From: CAYMZZ01 sp046297935
GTDB taxonomy: Bacteria > Bacteroidota > Bacteroidia > Chitinophagales > Chitinophagaceae
DNA length: 64,000 nt
Assembly (NCBI GenBank): GCA_046297935.1
Contig: JBKBHA010000001.1
Location: forward strand, 744,001-808,000
Direction of reading: 5' to 3'
The position numbers and the translations under genes are program-made. Shown here one piece after another: positions 53,027 through 60,914 of this stretch. Every line of letters starts with the position of its first letter. Positions within the stretch are counted from its first letter, which is position 1. The notes under the pieces were generated by a model. It was given only the letters and a program-made list of their open reading frames with translations, did not search any database and had not been told where the DNA came from.

Positions 53027-54439
53027 GTGAAATTTACCCCATATCAGAGAAAGATTGCTGATGAACTTGAGATGATAAGGGCTTTAATGGTCCGATTTCC
53101 CGGGGGAGTTAGTGCGCCCGACATACTTGACGAGGCCGGGCTTTCTATGGAATTACACACCTTACAACGTCGGCTGAGAACGCTGGTGGAAAGTGGCCTG
53201 TTGTTGTCATCGGGATCGCGACGTACTACCAAATATTTTCCCGTTCCTCGTTTGCAGCCGTCCACAGTTTTAGAGGTACAGGAAAGTAATGAGAGTTATC
53301 TGGCTCTACATCCGATACCGCTAACCAGCAACAGCCGCGAAATTATTGCCTCCATCAACCGGCCTTTGTCGCAGAGAAAGCCAGTTGGGTATAATCGAGA
53401 TTTTCTAGACGGCTACCGGCCAAATATTGATTTTTATTTGAGCGAGGCCGAGCGAAAGCAACTGGATTTGCTTACTACCACGCCGGGCGTTGAGGTGCAA
53501 CCGGCCGGTACTTATTTTAAGAATATTCTTCAACGTCTACTCATTGATCTTTCCTGGAATTCAAGCAGGCTCGAAGGGAACACCTATTCGTTGCTGGATA
53601 CCGAACGATTATTGTCGCAAGGCCTGATGGCGCCGAACAAGTCTGCCGCCGAAGCGCAAATGATTTTGAACCACAAAGATGCCATTGAATTTCTGGTTTC
53701 CGGCGTAAATGAGGTGGGCTTTGATCGGTACACGTTGCAGAACTTGCACGCCATACTGGCTAATAATCTACTGCCTGATCCTGCAGCCCCAGGTCGCTTG
53801 CGTTCATTTGCGGTTGGTATACGGCAGTCGGCATATACGCCCACCGCAATTCCCCAGCTCATAGAAGAAATGTTTGAAATCATGTTAACTAAGGTGGCCG
53901 CCATTCACCATCCCCATGAGCAGGCACTCTTTCTGATGATTCATTTGCCTTATCTGCAAGCATTCGATGATGTAAATAAAAGGTTGTCGCGCCTGGCAGC
54001 AAATATTTCCCTGAATAAACACAACCGGATTCCCATTTCCTTTGTGGGTGTGCCGGAAGATTTATATATAAAAGGATTGTTGGGGGTATACGAACTTAAC
54101 CGTCCGGAGCTATTGAAGGATATCTTCATATGGGCCTGCTCCAGATCAGCAGATCGGTATGCCAGTGTGCGTCAAACCATCGGCGAACCCGATCCCTTTA
54201 GGATACGATACCGACAAAAGCTACAAGCACTGGTAACGGAAATCATCTCCAAAGGTCTGTCACATAAGGAGGCCACAGCCTTTATTGATGCCGCTAGCCA
54301 GGTTGTGGCAAAGGCTGATCAGGCGGGTTTTCGTGAACTGGTGGAAACCGAACTTTTGAGTTTGCATGAAGGCAATTTTGCCCGCTATAGGGTAAGCCCT
54401 ACCGAATTTCGCAAATGGCGGCAAGGTTGGTACAACTAG
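53027..54439 (+). CDS. Fic-fold protein with winged-helix N-terminus and altered active site
   Basis: A 470-residue Fic/DOC-fold protein. Residues 1-75 look like a helix-turn-helix (SAPDILDEAGLSMELHTLQRRLRTLVESGLL). The Fic core spans roughly 150-400. The self-inhibitory motif (S/T)xxxE(G/N) is present as Ser179-Glu183-Gly184 before the core. The canonical HPFxxGNGRxxR loop reads QAFDDVNKRLSR with Gln311 in place of the catalytic His, Val for Gly and Lys for Gly, so ordinary AMP transfer is doubtful. This variant occurs in other bacterial Fic proteins. GTG at 53027 follows the operator-like array; RNA or DNA-binding regulation is an inference. Confidence 0.85.
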   Translation: MKFTPYQRKIADELEMIRALMVRFPGGVSAPDILDEAGLSMELHTLQRRLRTLVESGLLLSSGSRRTTKYFPVPRLQPSTVLEVQESNESYLALHPIPLTSNSREIIASINRPLSQRKPVGYNRDFLDGYRPNIDFYLSEAERKQLDLLTTTPGVEVQPAGTYFKNILQRLLIDLSWNSSRLEGNTYSLLDTERLLSQGLMAPNKSAAEAQMILNHKDAIEFLVSGVNEVGFDRYTLQNLHAILANNLLPDPAAPGRLRSFAVGIRQSAYTPTAIPQLIEEMFEIMLTKVAAIHHPHEQALFLMIHLPYLQAFDDVNKRLSRLAANISLNKHNRIPISFVGVPEDLYIKGLLGVYELNRPELLKDIFIWACSRSADRYASVRQTIGEPDPFRIRYRQKLQALVTEIISKGLSHKEATAFIDAASQVVAKADQAGFRELVETELLSLHEGNFARYRVSPTEFRKWRQGWYN

Positions 54440-54443
54440 TAGC

Positions 54444-54490
54444 GTATTTGGAAGATCGACTGTCCTCTTTCAAGGTCGTTTTCCAAATAC
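54444..54490. repeat. Inverted repeat after the Fic gene
   Basis: GTATTTGGAA (54444-54453) and TTCCAAATAC (54481-54490) pair perfectly, with an inner GAC/GTC pair in the 27-base interval. It lies five bases after the stop, as expected of a terminator, but has no T-run. Confidence 0.5.
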
Positions 54491-54580
54491 AAGTGTCTTT
54501 GCCCGGGAGATAAGATCGAACGGCTCAATATTTGTGGCCATTTCTCCAAAAATTTGTTGACTTAAAGAAAGCTTTAAAAT

Positions 54581-55153
54581 ATGCTTTATCGTGCTACCAG
54601 TATTCTCCACTCCGGCAAGCAGGGGCTAAGTAATGGCTTGCTGCGCGTGTTAGTTACCATCTCAATTCTGTTGTTAATCATTTCGCCAATTGCTGCGCAA
54701 AAAGGCTTAAAGCGAAGCGTGTCGAACGGGGATACTACGTACGCCACAGCCGAAAAGAAAATATTTGCCAGGCCAGGAAGCAAGAATGCTGTTGGCGACA
54801 TTTTGAAAAGCACATTCTACCGTTATCCTAACGGCTATAGTCTTTGTTTTTATGTACAGAGTGGTCGCAGTAGCCATTTTTCCATCAGCGCGGGGGCAGA
54901 AGTAGTGTTGAAATGGGCCGACGGCAACAGCATCAGCTTACGTTGTCGCTCAGCCAGCCAATCTGCACCGAGTCGTTTGGACTATGGTGGGTGGCTCTAT
55001 GCGTTTTATGGCCTTTCGGCTTCCCAACTAACCATGCTTGCGCAACAGCCGTTAAATCAAATAAATATCAGTAGTTCCACCGGCTGGATGGAATACCCAA
55101 TGACTGACAGGAGTGCTAAGCTTGTGATGGAGCAGGCGGCATTGATTCGATGA
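54581..55153 (+). CDS. Hypothetical secreted protein
   Basis: A 190-residue protein with an N-terminal hydrophobic export segment (GLLRVLVTISILLLIISPIAAQ) preceded by 20 polar residues; cleavage near AAQ is likely. The mature part is beta-rich (YSLCFYVQSGRSSHFSISAGAEVVLKWADGNSISLRC). No family recognised. It stands between the Fic gene and the ArsR operon; its 3' end precedes the ArsR operators by about 45 bases. Confidence 0.7.
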   Translation: MLYRATSILHSGKQGLSNGLLRVLVTISILLLIISPIAAQKGLKRSVSNGDTTYATAEKKIFARPGSKNAVGDILKSTFYRYPNGYSLCFYVQSGRSSHFSISAGAEVVLKWADGNSISLRCRSASQSAPSRLDYGGWLYAFYGLSASQLTMLAQQPLNQINISSSTGWMEYPMTDRSAKLVMEQAALIR

Positions 55154-55198
55154 CTTTTTCTATCCTTGGCTTTTTTGAGAAAAAATTTCATAAAATGC

Positions 55199-55250
55199 GT
55201 AGGTATTTACCTACATATTTTTATATTTGTAGGCAGATACCTACAAATAT
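55199..55250 (+). promoter_or_regulatory. Twin ArsR-type operators over the promoter and start codon
   Basis: GTAGGTATTTACCTAC (55199-55214) is a perfect 7-2-7 palindrome. The second, ATATTTGTAGG/CCTACAAATAT (55223-55233 and 55240-55250), has 11-base arms around CAGATA. They share the half-site GTAGG. A -7 box TATATTTG (55222-55229) lies inside the second, and its right arm covers the ArsR ATG at 55249. This is a textbook layout for autorepression. Confidence 0.8.
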
Positions 55251-55581
55251 GGAAAAAAGGAGAGACGTCTTTGTGGCCATTGCCGATCCTACGAGAAGGG
55301 AAATAATCAACATGCTGGCTCAGCAATCGCTCAATTTAAATGCAATTGCAGATCATTTCAACACGAGCAGGCCAACGATATCACAACATGTCAAATTTCT
55401 GGAAGATTGCGGGCTGATAATTATTCAAAAAAAAGGAAGGGAAAGATACTGCGAAGCAAAATTCGAAAGCCTTCGAGAAGTATCCCAATGGGTAGAGCAA
55501 TTCCAGCAGTTCTGGACCGACAGATTCAACTCACTCGACACCTATTTGGAAAATTTGCAAAAGAGGAAAAACAAGAAATGA
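55249..55581 (+). CDS. ArsR-family transcriptional repressor
   Basis: A 110-residue winged-helix regulator: MEKRRDVFVAIADPTRREIINMLAQQ, recognition region FNTSRPTISQHVKFLEDCGLI, then the wing KKGRERYCEA. No metal-binding CxC is present, so it belongs to the non-metal ArsR group that typically governs SRPBCC/AHSA1 genes. Start at 55249 was selected because the upstream frame back to 55150 runs through the operator palindromes. Its stop overlaps the next start in ATGA, giving a coupled three-gene operon. Confidence 0.93.
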   Translation: MEKRRDVFVAIADPTRREIINMLAQQSLNLNAIADHFNTSRPTISQHVKFLEDCGLIIIQKKGRERYCEAKFESLREVSQWVEQFQQFWTDRFNSLDTYLENLQKRKNKK

Positions 55582-56114
55582 GAAGGCAAGAAATAAATAA
55601 GAATGACCGGCTGGTTCTCAGTCGTGTGTTCAATGCACCTAAGGAACTCGTCTTCGGTGCATTTAGTACAGTGGAAGCGTTGAATCAATGGTGGGGGCCG
55701 GCCGAGAGCCAGAATTCAGTCATTAGCCTCGATTTCCGACGGGGAGGAGTGTTTCATTTCAGGATGGATTTTGGTGGTAGCGTGATGTATGGTCGATTCC
55801 AATACATCGAAATACAGCCGCCGGATTATCTTGAATTTACCAATGCATTTGCTGATGAAAATGGAAATGTGGTACCAGCGCCATTCGATAAGAATTTCCC
55901 GTTGCAAGTGCTTTACAGGCTTGAATTTGAAGAAAAGGAAAAGGGCAAAACCACGATTATTCTAACCGGTGAGCCTTTGAATCCATCATTGGTGCAGCAA
56001 CAAGCATTCGATTCGTTAATGCCGAGCATGAATGCAGGTTTCGAGAGGACATGGAACAAACTCGAGCTTTATCTGGAAAACCAATTCATACCGTCTAAAC
56101 AGGAATCAAAATGA
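55578..56114 (+). CDS. SRPBCC/AHSA1-domain protein
   Basis: A 178-residue START-like protein of the AHSA1 (Hsp90 activator homology) family. The pattern RVFNAPKELVFGAFSTVEALNQWWGP is the usual opening, and GGVFHFRM, YGRFQYIEIQPPDYLEFTNAF and the C-terminal helix GFERTWNKLELYLE complete the helix-grip fold. A hydrophobic-ligand pocket is expected; ligand unknown. It is coupled to the ArsR gene upstream and to the DHFR-like gene downstream by four-base overlaps, as in many Bacteroidota genomes. Confidence 0.92.
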   Translation: MRRQEINKNDRLVLSRVFNAPKELVFGAFSTVEALNQWWGPAESQNSVISLDFRRGGVFHFRMDFGGSVMYGRFQYIEIQPPDYLEFTNAFADENGNVVPAPFDKNFPLQVLYRLEFEEKEKGKTTIILTGEPLNPSLVQQQAFDSLMPSMNAGFERTWNKLELYLENQFIPSKQESK

Positions 56115-56683
56115 GAAAGCTAAAATTACAGATGCAAATTTCAATAGATGGTTCTCCTCAATTCGGGATCATTGATGAACAAAAGTGGGTGACATGGGCC
56201 TGGCATGAAATAAGAAATGAGGTGCTCGAACTGGCGGATTCCTGCGACACTGAATTGATCGGCAGGAAGCTGGCAGTGGATTATATTCCTTATTGGGCTG
56301 AAGCACTTTTGCAACCAGCGTCTCCCATGCATGAAGTTGCATTGATTAAGGCCAGGCAGAAGAAAATTGTATTTACAAAAACTTTGAATAGCTCATTTTG
56401 GCCCGATGTAGACCTGGCGAACGGTGAACTTGTTGAAGAGATAACCAAACTCAAAAAGCAAACCGGGAAAGATATAATAGTCTACGGTGGTACTTCATTC
56501 GTATCTGAGTTGATTGAGCAAGGCCTGATTGACGAATTCTATTTCTTCGTGAATCCTGTTGCGCTGGGAGAAAACGGCATTTCACTTTTTTCAGGAATGA
56601 AATCGTTTATACCTCTGGCGCTTAAGAAGTGCATTCCTTACCCGTCTGGTATTGTATTGCTAAACTATGAACTAAAAAAATAA
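56111..56683 (+). CDS. Dihydrofolate reductase-family protein (RibD C-terminal-like)
   Basis: A 190-residue protein of the RibD-C/DHFR-like fold: LQMQISIDGSPQFG at the start, CDTELIGRKLAVDY, DIIVYGGTSFVSELIEQGLIDEFYFFVNPVALGENGISLF at the core, the last matching the nucleotide-binding GG and the conserved V-P/NPVxLGxG segment. It probably uses NADPH, but these family members rarely act as true folate reductases. Last gene of the ArsR operon. Confidence 0.9.
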   Translation: MRKLKLQMQISIDGSPQFGIIDEQKWVTWAWHEIRNEVLELADSCDTELIGRKLAVDYIPYWAEALLQPASPMHEVALIKARQKKIVFTKTLNSSFWPDVDLANGELVEEITKLKKQTGKDIIVYGGTSFVSELIEQGLIDEFYFFVNPVALGENGISLFSGMKSFIPLALKKCIPYPSGIVLLNYELKK

Positions 56684-56780
56684 CCTCTGGGAAAACTATC
56701 TGTTTAGTAGGCAAAATATTTACCTCCATGCTGAGTTGACAAGGCGAACCAAAAAAGTTTTTGATTGGGAATAATAATGG

Positions 56781-57200
56781 ATGATGCTTGTCTTTTTCGC
56801 AATTGTGTATGCCGTAATGTTTTTGAACGTGGATAAACTTAGCCGTTACAATACGAGCACTACTCGCATCTACATGTCTTTGCTCATGGTGTCGCCTATG
56901 GCGGTTTTGATGTTGGTGATGATGGGTGAAATGTATCCCAATAAATGAATCAATAATGCAATTATTATCGGCAGCATTGTTTTGTTTGCTGCTGTTCCCG
57001 CCGCCCTGCGTACGCAAACGCCGATCGGAGATGTTCAGTACATGAAAGCGATGATTTCTCACCATTCTTCTGCTATAATGGTGAGCAAACATGCCAACAT
57101 TGAAAATTCCGAAGCAAAGAGACGTTCTGAACAGGTAATCCAATCTCAGGAAAGAGAGATCGCCGAAATGAAAGCCTTACTACGCCGATTGGAAAAATGA
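56781..57200 (+). pseudogene. DUF305 membrane protein gene with internal stop
   Basis: The frame from 56781 gives a multi-helix DUF305 protein: MMLVFFAIVYAVMFLNVD, RIYMSLLMVSPMAVLMLVMMGEMYPNK, then after the break AIIIGSIVLFAAVPAALR, GDVQYMKAMISHHSSAIMVSKHANI and the basic helix to the end (139 codons). An in-frame TGA at 56946-56948 (codon 56) interrupts it where homologues read through with Lys or similar. The C-terminal His-Met-rich domain (MKAMISHHSS) is intact, though the hydrophilic N-terminal leader of relatives is missing. Point nonsense mutation is the simplest explanation. Confidence 0.8.
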
Positions 57201-57203
57201 TTC

Positions 57204-57270
57204 CTTTGATTTGTGGGATTCGAACCTGCGACCCTCCCGACTAAAGTCGGGATGCGCTATCGGATGAGGA
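57204..57270 (-). other. tRNA-like 3' fragment (pseudo-tRNA)
   Basis: Read on the minus strand this has a D-arm-like CCTCATCCGATAGCGC, an anticodon-stem-like CCCGACTTTAGTCGGG, and the T-arm landmark GGTTCGAATCC. The anticodon loop is one base short for its stem, the T-stem pairs at only three of five positions, and the 5' acceptor half is absent. It resembles a tRNA-Lys-like 3' portion left by integration. A second tRNA-end-like stretch (GTTCGATTCCC complement) lies near 57425-57442. Confidence 0.4.
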
Positions 57271-57272
57271 AA

Positions 57273-57302
57273 AAAAGACTCTTGATTACTCAAGAGTCTT
57301 TT
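57273..57302. terminator. Hairpin terminator in the tRNA-remnant region
   Basis: AAAAGACTCTTGA (57273-57285) pairs perfectly with TCAAGAGTCTTTT (57290-57302) across TTAC. It lies between the tRNA-like fragment and the first 49-bp direct repeat. An analogous hairpin precedes the second repeat copy. Confidence 0.75.
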
Positions 57303-57306
57303 CGAA

Positions 57307-57355
57307 GTCGGGAGAACTGGACAAATGTCGAACCAGTTTATCAAAGATTTAAAGG
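57307..57355 (+). repeat. 49-bp direct repeat, copy 1 (left of SulP)
   Basis: It matches 59591-59639 at 45 of 49 positions. It starts GTCGGGAGAACTGGACAAAT, whose complement looks like a tRNA 3' end (CTCTCCCGAC in copy 2). An ATG at 57325 opens a 22-codon frame reading MSNQFIKDLKAIDEFYW and ending at 57393. Likely an attachment-site scar. The rest of the gap to 57570 has no gene. Confidence 0.65.
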
Positions 57356-57570
57356 CTATTGACGAGTTTTACTGGCAAATAGGCAACTTGTGAATGGCTC
57401 TGAATGTTATTACCTCAATAGGTAGTCCCAAGGGAATCGAACTCGAACCAAATTCTTGATGATTTGAAGAAATTGGCGACATTTCACGACATTAAGTAGC
57501 TCAAACAGGACATGGAAAGTTCGAGTACTTTCTGTTGGCTGATAAAGTCTTCAACGAAGAATTACCTGCG

Positions 57571-59115
57571 TTAATCAATCTTATCTACTACCAGTTTATA
57601 GTGAGGGTCTTCCAATACATTTACTTCAATTATTTCATCTGCGTTTTTTAAAAGAAGGCGACAATCATCGCTTAAATGTCGCAGGTGTAATTTTTTACCG
57701 GCAATTTTATATTGCTCAGTCAATTTATTTAACGCTTCAATAGCACTCATATCTACGATCCGGCTTTCTTTAAAATCAATAATTACTTCTATTGGATCTC
57801 CGGTAATATCAAATTTTTCAGTAAAAGCTGCTGTAGACCCAAAAAATAAAGGGCCATATATCTCATAATGTTTAGCTCCATTTTGATCCGTATATTTTTT
57901 TGCTCTTATTCTCTTAGCGCTTTCCCAGGCAAAAACCAGTGCAGAAATTACCACTCCTATTAGTACAGCCAAAGCCAAGTTATGCAGCAAGACAGTGATA
58001 GCGGCTACCAGAATGCCTACAAAAATATCATGACGGGGCATTTTTCCAATCATCCTGATACTGGCCCACTCAAACGTTCCGATTGCCACCATAATCATCA
58101 CACCGGTCAGTGCGGCCATTGGAATTTGTTCAATTAAAGATGAGCCAAACATGATAAAGATGAGTAACATCACCGCTGCGACTATACCTGACAGGCGAGC
58201 CCTTGCACCGGCTGAAATATTAATCAGGCTTTGGCCAATCATCGCACAACCACCCATACCAGAAAATAAACCAGTTACAATATTGGCAGCACCCTGAGCT
58301 ACAGCTTCTTTATTACCGCGGCCCCTGGTCTGGGTGATTTCATCTATCAGGTTAAGCGTTAGCAAACTTTCAATCAACCCGACGCCTGCTACTATAAGCG
58401 CATAAGGGGAAATGATGGCCAATGTCTCTAATGTAAACGGAACATCAGCAATGTGAAACGGCGGAAACCCTCCCTGGATGGAGGCTATATCACCCACCGT
58501 GCGTGTGTCAATACCAAATCCAATAACAATACCTGAGATAACCAGAATAGCGACCAATGATGAAGGAACCGCTTTGGTAAGTTTTGGCAAACCCCAAATG
58601 ATGAGCATTGTTAACAGCACTAATCCGAGCATCAGCGCCAAAGGAACACCGTTCATCCAATGTGCTATTCCCTGACCATCTGTTACCTTAAACTGTCCCA
58701 GTTGCGACATAAAGATCACGATGGCCAAACCGTTAACAAAGCCAAACATTACTGGGTGAGGGACTAACCGAATAAACTTTCCCAACTTTAATAAGCCAGC
58801 TAAAACCTGGATAATACCAGCCAACACAACCGTCGCAAAAATGTATTCAACGCCATGTGAGGCGGCAAGACTAACAATAACTACAGCTATGGCTCCGGTC
58901 GCGCCGGAAATCATACCTGGTCTTCCTCCAAATATAGAGGTAACCAAGCCTATTGTAAAAGCCGCATAAAGGCCAGTTAAAGGAGATAACCCTGCAATCA
59001 ACGCAAAAGCAACAGCTTCAGGAATCAATGCCAGAGCTACGGTCAGACCCGATAATATTTCCGTTTTGTAGTTTACCTTTTGTTTAAAATCAAATAAATT
59101 AAAATATGCCTTCAT
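57571..59115 (-). CDS. SulP-family anion transporter with STAS domain
   Basis: A 514-residue SLC26/SulP protein for sulfate, bicarbonate or a similar anion. The N-terminal membrane part has SGLTVALALIPEAVAFALIAGLSP and GLYAAF (the SulP signature), then FSGMGGCAMIGQSLINISAGARARLSG. A cytoplasmic STAS domain makes up the last 110 residues (IDFKESRIVDMSAIEAL). The start at 59115 (MKAYFNLFDF) was chosen over 59172. The gene is bracketed by two 49-bp direct repeats with tRNA-end features and neighbours AT-rich accessory genes, so it may be acquired cargo. Confidence 0.92.
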   Translation of the reverse strand: MKAYFNLFDFKQKVNYKTEILSGLTVALALIPEAVAFALIAGLSPLTGLYAAFTIGLVTSIFGGRPGMISGATGAIAVVIVSLAASHGVEYIFATVVLAGIIQVLAGLLKLGKFIRLVPHPVMFGFVNGLAIVIFMSQLGQFKVTDGQGIAHWMNGVPLALMLGLVLLTMLIIWGLPKLTKAVPSSLVAILVISGIVIGFGIDTRTVGDIASIQGGFPPFHIADVPFTLETLAIISPYALIVAGVGLIESLLTLNLIDEITQTRGRGNKEAVAQGAANIVTGLFSGMGGCAMIGQSLINISAGARARLSGIVAAVMLLIFIMFGSSLIEQIPMAALTGVMIMVAIGTFEWASIRMIGKMPRHDIFVGILVAAITVLLHNLALAVLIGVVISALVFAWESAKRIRAKKYTDQNGAKHYEIYGPLFFGSTAAFTEKFDITGDPIEVIIDFKESRIVDMSAIEALNKLTEQYKIAGKKLHLRHLSDDCRLLLKNADEIIEVNVLEDPHYKLVVDKID

Positions 59116-59548
59116 GATGAGGGAATTGACAAAATGAGTAATAAAAATAGTGGAAATTGAAAAGCCCGGCAACCAGGAGCTGCGGGAAATAAAGATGATT
59201 ACCTGATTATCAGGGTGGAGTAACTGCGGAAGATGTAGTAATTCTTTTCATTTCGTGGGCGAAAATAAGATTTTAAAATGAAGATGTAAAGACCCGTAAT
59301 AAAAATTATATTTCGCAGGCCAGGCAATTTTTGTTGCTGCCGCTCCTGATCCTATCTTTTAATGAAATTGGAATTTATTCTTTTGAGGTATGATGTAGAT
59401 AAGGCAGCAAAAGCGGTATCGGAAAACTCTGTCGTTGTATGCGTCTCCTAAAAGCTATGCTTAATACTGGATTCGAACCCCATAAATTACTCCTTCACAA
59501 TACATTGACGATTTAGAAGTTAAAAGAAGTGAAATTTATTCGAACAAA

Positions 59549-59580
59549 AAAGGCCTCAAGTCCAATGACTTAAAGCCTTT
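59549..59580. terminator. Hairpin before direct-repeat copy 2
   Basis: AAAGGCCTCAAGTC (59549-59562) pairs with GACTTAAAGCCTTT (59567-59580) with two mismatched positions and a CAAT loop. On the minus strand it would follow the tRNA-end-like sequence of copy 2 directly, as tRNA genes are often followed by terminators. Confidence 0.65.
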
Positions 59581-59590
59581 CCTATTTTCT

Positions 59591-59639
59591 GTCGGGAGAG
59601 CTGGACAAATGTCGAACCAATTTATTGAAGATTTAAAGG
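59591..59639 (+). repeat. 49-bp direct repeat, copy 2 (right of SulP)
   Basis: Second copy of the repeat at 57307. Its ATG at 59609 also opens a frame of exactly 22 codons (MSNQFIEDLKEISAIYG...), ending at 59677. A further T-arm-like GATTCGAACCCC lies upstream at about 59470. The 59116-59888 gap contains no other gene I can support. Confidence 0.65.
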
Positions 59640-59864
59640 AAATTTCGGCCATTTACGGACAATTTGAGGGGTTATAGGAATCCCATTTAGAAAAATGACT
59701 TTATGACAGACCCTAATTGCCTTCCGTTATTTGCCTGCTTAAAGCGCAAAACTGGTAAATCCATGCTACCAAATGATAGATTGGCATGCCTAAGATAAGT
59801 TTCGCAAATCTATTTCCCAAGGCTGTATTTGCGAAAGCATTGCTATGGTTTCGTATATTTATGA

Positions 59865-59874
59865 GTTGGCAGCA
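59865..59874 (+). repeat. Left half of inverted repeat around the 59889 gene
   Basis: GTTGGCAGCA here is the exact reverse complement of TGCTGCCAAC at 60677-60686, just past the other end of the gene. Together they bound the gene like cassette ends. TATATTTA at about 59854-59861 is a possible -7 box. Confidence 0.5.
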
Positions 59875-59888
59875 AGCTATCATCAAGT

Positions 59889-60671
59889 ATGGAAATAGAC
59901 ATTAATGATATAAGAAAGATGGTTTCTGATTTCAGAAAAGAACATTCAGAATTAGGGAAAATAATTAACCCAATTATTGAAAAGTACAATTTACCAAGAA
60001 AAGAAATACTTGAAGTTTGTCAGATCGGAAAATTCGCATACAAAGTAAATTCAGAAATAAAAATCATTGAAAAGCCAAAACCACCTGACCCAGATTTTAT
60101 TATCGAACTTAATTCCAAGTTGATTGGTCTTGAGCACACTCGAGTTTTTACTGAAAATGCAGATAATTACAATAGGGTGATATCAATTATTCACTTAGCA
60201 GAAGAAATTTTTAGCTCTCAATTTCCTAATGACATAGTAAGCACAATTATTTCAATTAAAGATGATCGAATAAATTATAAACAAATAGAAAAAAGAAAAT
60301 TAGCAACTGAGTTAGCTAACTATATCTATAACTCTTACAAAGGCGTAGAGATTGAGATTCCCTCCTTTGTAGCAGCCCTCAAAGTAACCAAGCATTCAAA
60401 GTTGAGTTTTTCATATAAAGAGAAAAAATGGCAGGGACCGTATCTAACGAAAGAACGATTAGAAATTGAAATCAAAAAGAAAGAGAAAAAGATTGAAAAA
60501 TATAAAAAAGGCAACAATAAAATTACAGAGTTTTGGCTCGTGCTATTAGTTGGCTCATTAAATTCAGCATCCTATCAATTAGATGAAAATTTAAATTATA
60601 AAACAGAATCGATATTTGACCAGGTTTATCTAATGGCAGATTTCGACGCTGAAATAATTAGAATAAATTAA
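59889..60671 (+). CDS. AT-rich hypothetical protein, possible nuclease-fold
   Basis: A 260-residue soluble protein with strongly AT-rich codons, unlike the core genes of the window. Unrecognised as a named family. The stretch PPDPDFIIELNSKLIGLEHTRVF has the spacing of a PD-(D/E)XK-like core (PDF, beta-hairpin, then LEHT in place of ExK); this is only suggestive. A Lys/Glu-rich helix (LEIEIKKKEKKIEKYKKG) precedes a hydrophobic C-terminal strand region (FWLVLLVGSLNSA). It is bounded by a 10-base inverted repeat and followed by the first attC-like element, so it looks like a mobile cassette gene. Confidence 0.7.
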   Translation: MEIDINDIRKMVSDFRKEHSELGKIINPIIEKYNLPRKEILEVCQIGKFAYKVNSEIKIIEKPKPPDPDFIIELNSKLIGLEHTRVFTENADNYNRVISIIHLAEEIFSSQFPNDIVSTIISIKDDRINYKQIEKRKLATELANYIYNSYKGVEIEIPSFVAALKVTKHSKLSFSYKEKKWQGPYLTKERLEIEIKKKEKKIEKYKKGNNKITEFWLVLLVGSLNSASYQLDENLNYKTESIFDQVYLMADFDAEIIRIN

Positions 60672-60676
60672 CCGTC

Positions 60677-60880
60677 TGCTGCCAACATGGAGTTTTCTGC
60701 TATGCTGGCTGAAGAATATATACTGATCGTCCCGTTCGCTTATCAGCTATAGTTCGGGCTGAACGAATAAAGCCGAGCAACAGAATATAACATCAACTAT
60801 ATTAACTTTACTCAGCAGCGGGGTTCGGGCTGAAGAATCACAGAATACCAGCACAGCAGAAAGCCCTGACCGTTATGTGC
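60677..60880. repeat. attC-like imperfect inverted repeat A
   Basis: This starts with TGCTGCCAAC. CTGCTATGCTGG (60697-60708) pairs with CCAGCACAGCAG (60848-60859) at 11 of 12 positions, and flanking bases extend the pairing. Inner copies of TTCGGGCTGAA occur in direct orientation. It ends CCGTTATGTGC (60870-60880), 34 bases before the next start codon. It shares CTATGCTGGC and the terminal motif with element B. Confidence 0.6.
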
Positions 60881-60914
60881 AAGCTTAACAGACAACTCTC
60901 AATGCCAATGTAAT

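Noticed and set aside
57235..57252. Suppressor-like tRNA reading the CTTTAG loop as an anticodon
   Set aside because: The loop is six bases, the T-stem is badly paired and the 5' acceptor half is missing; a remnant is a better reading.
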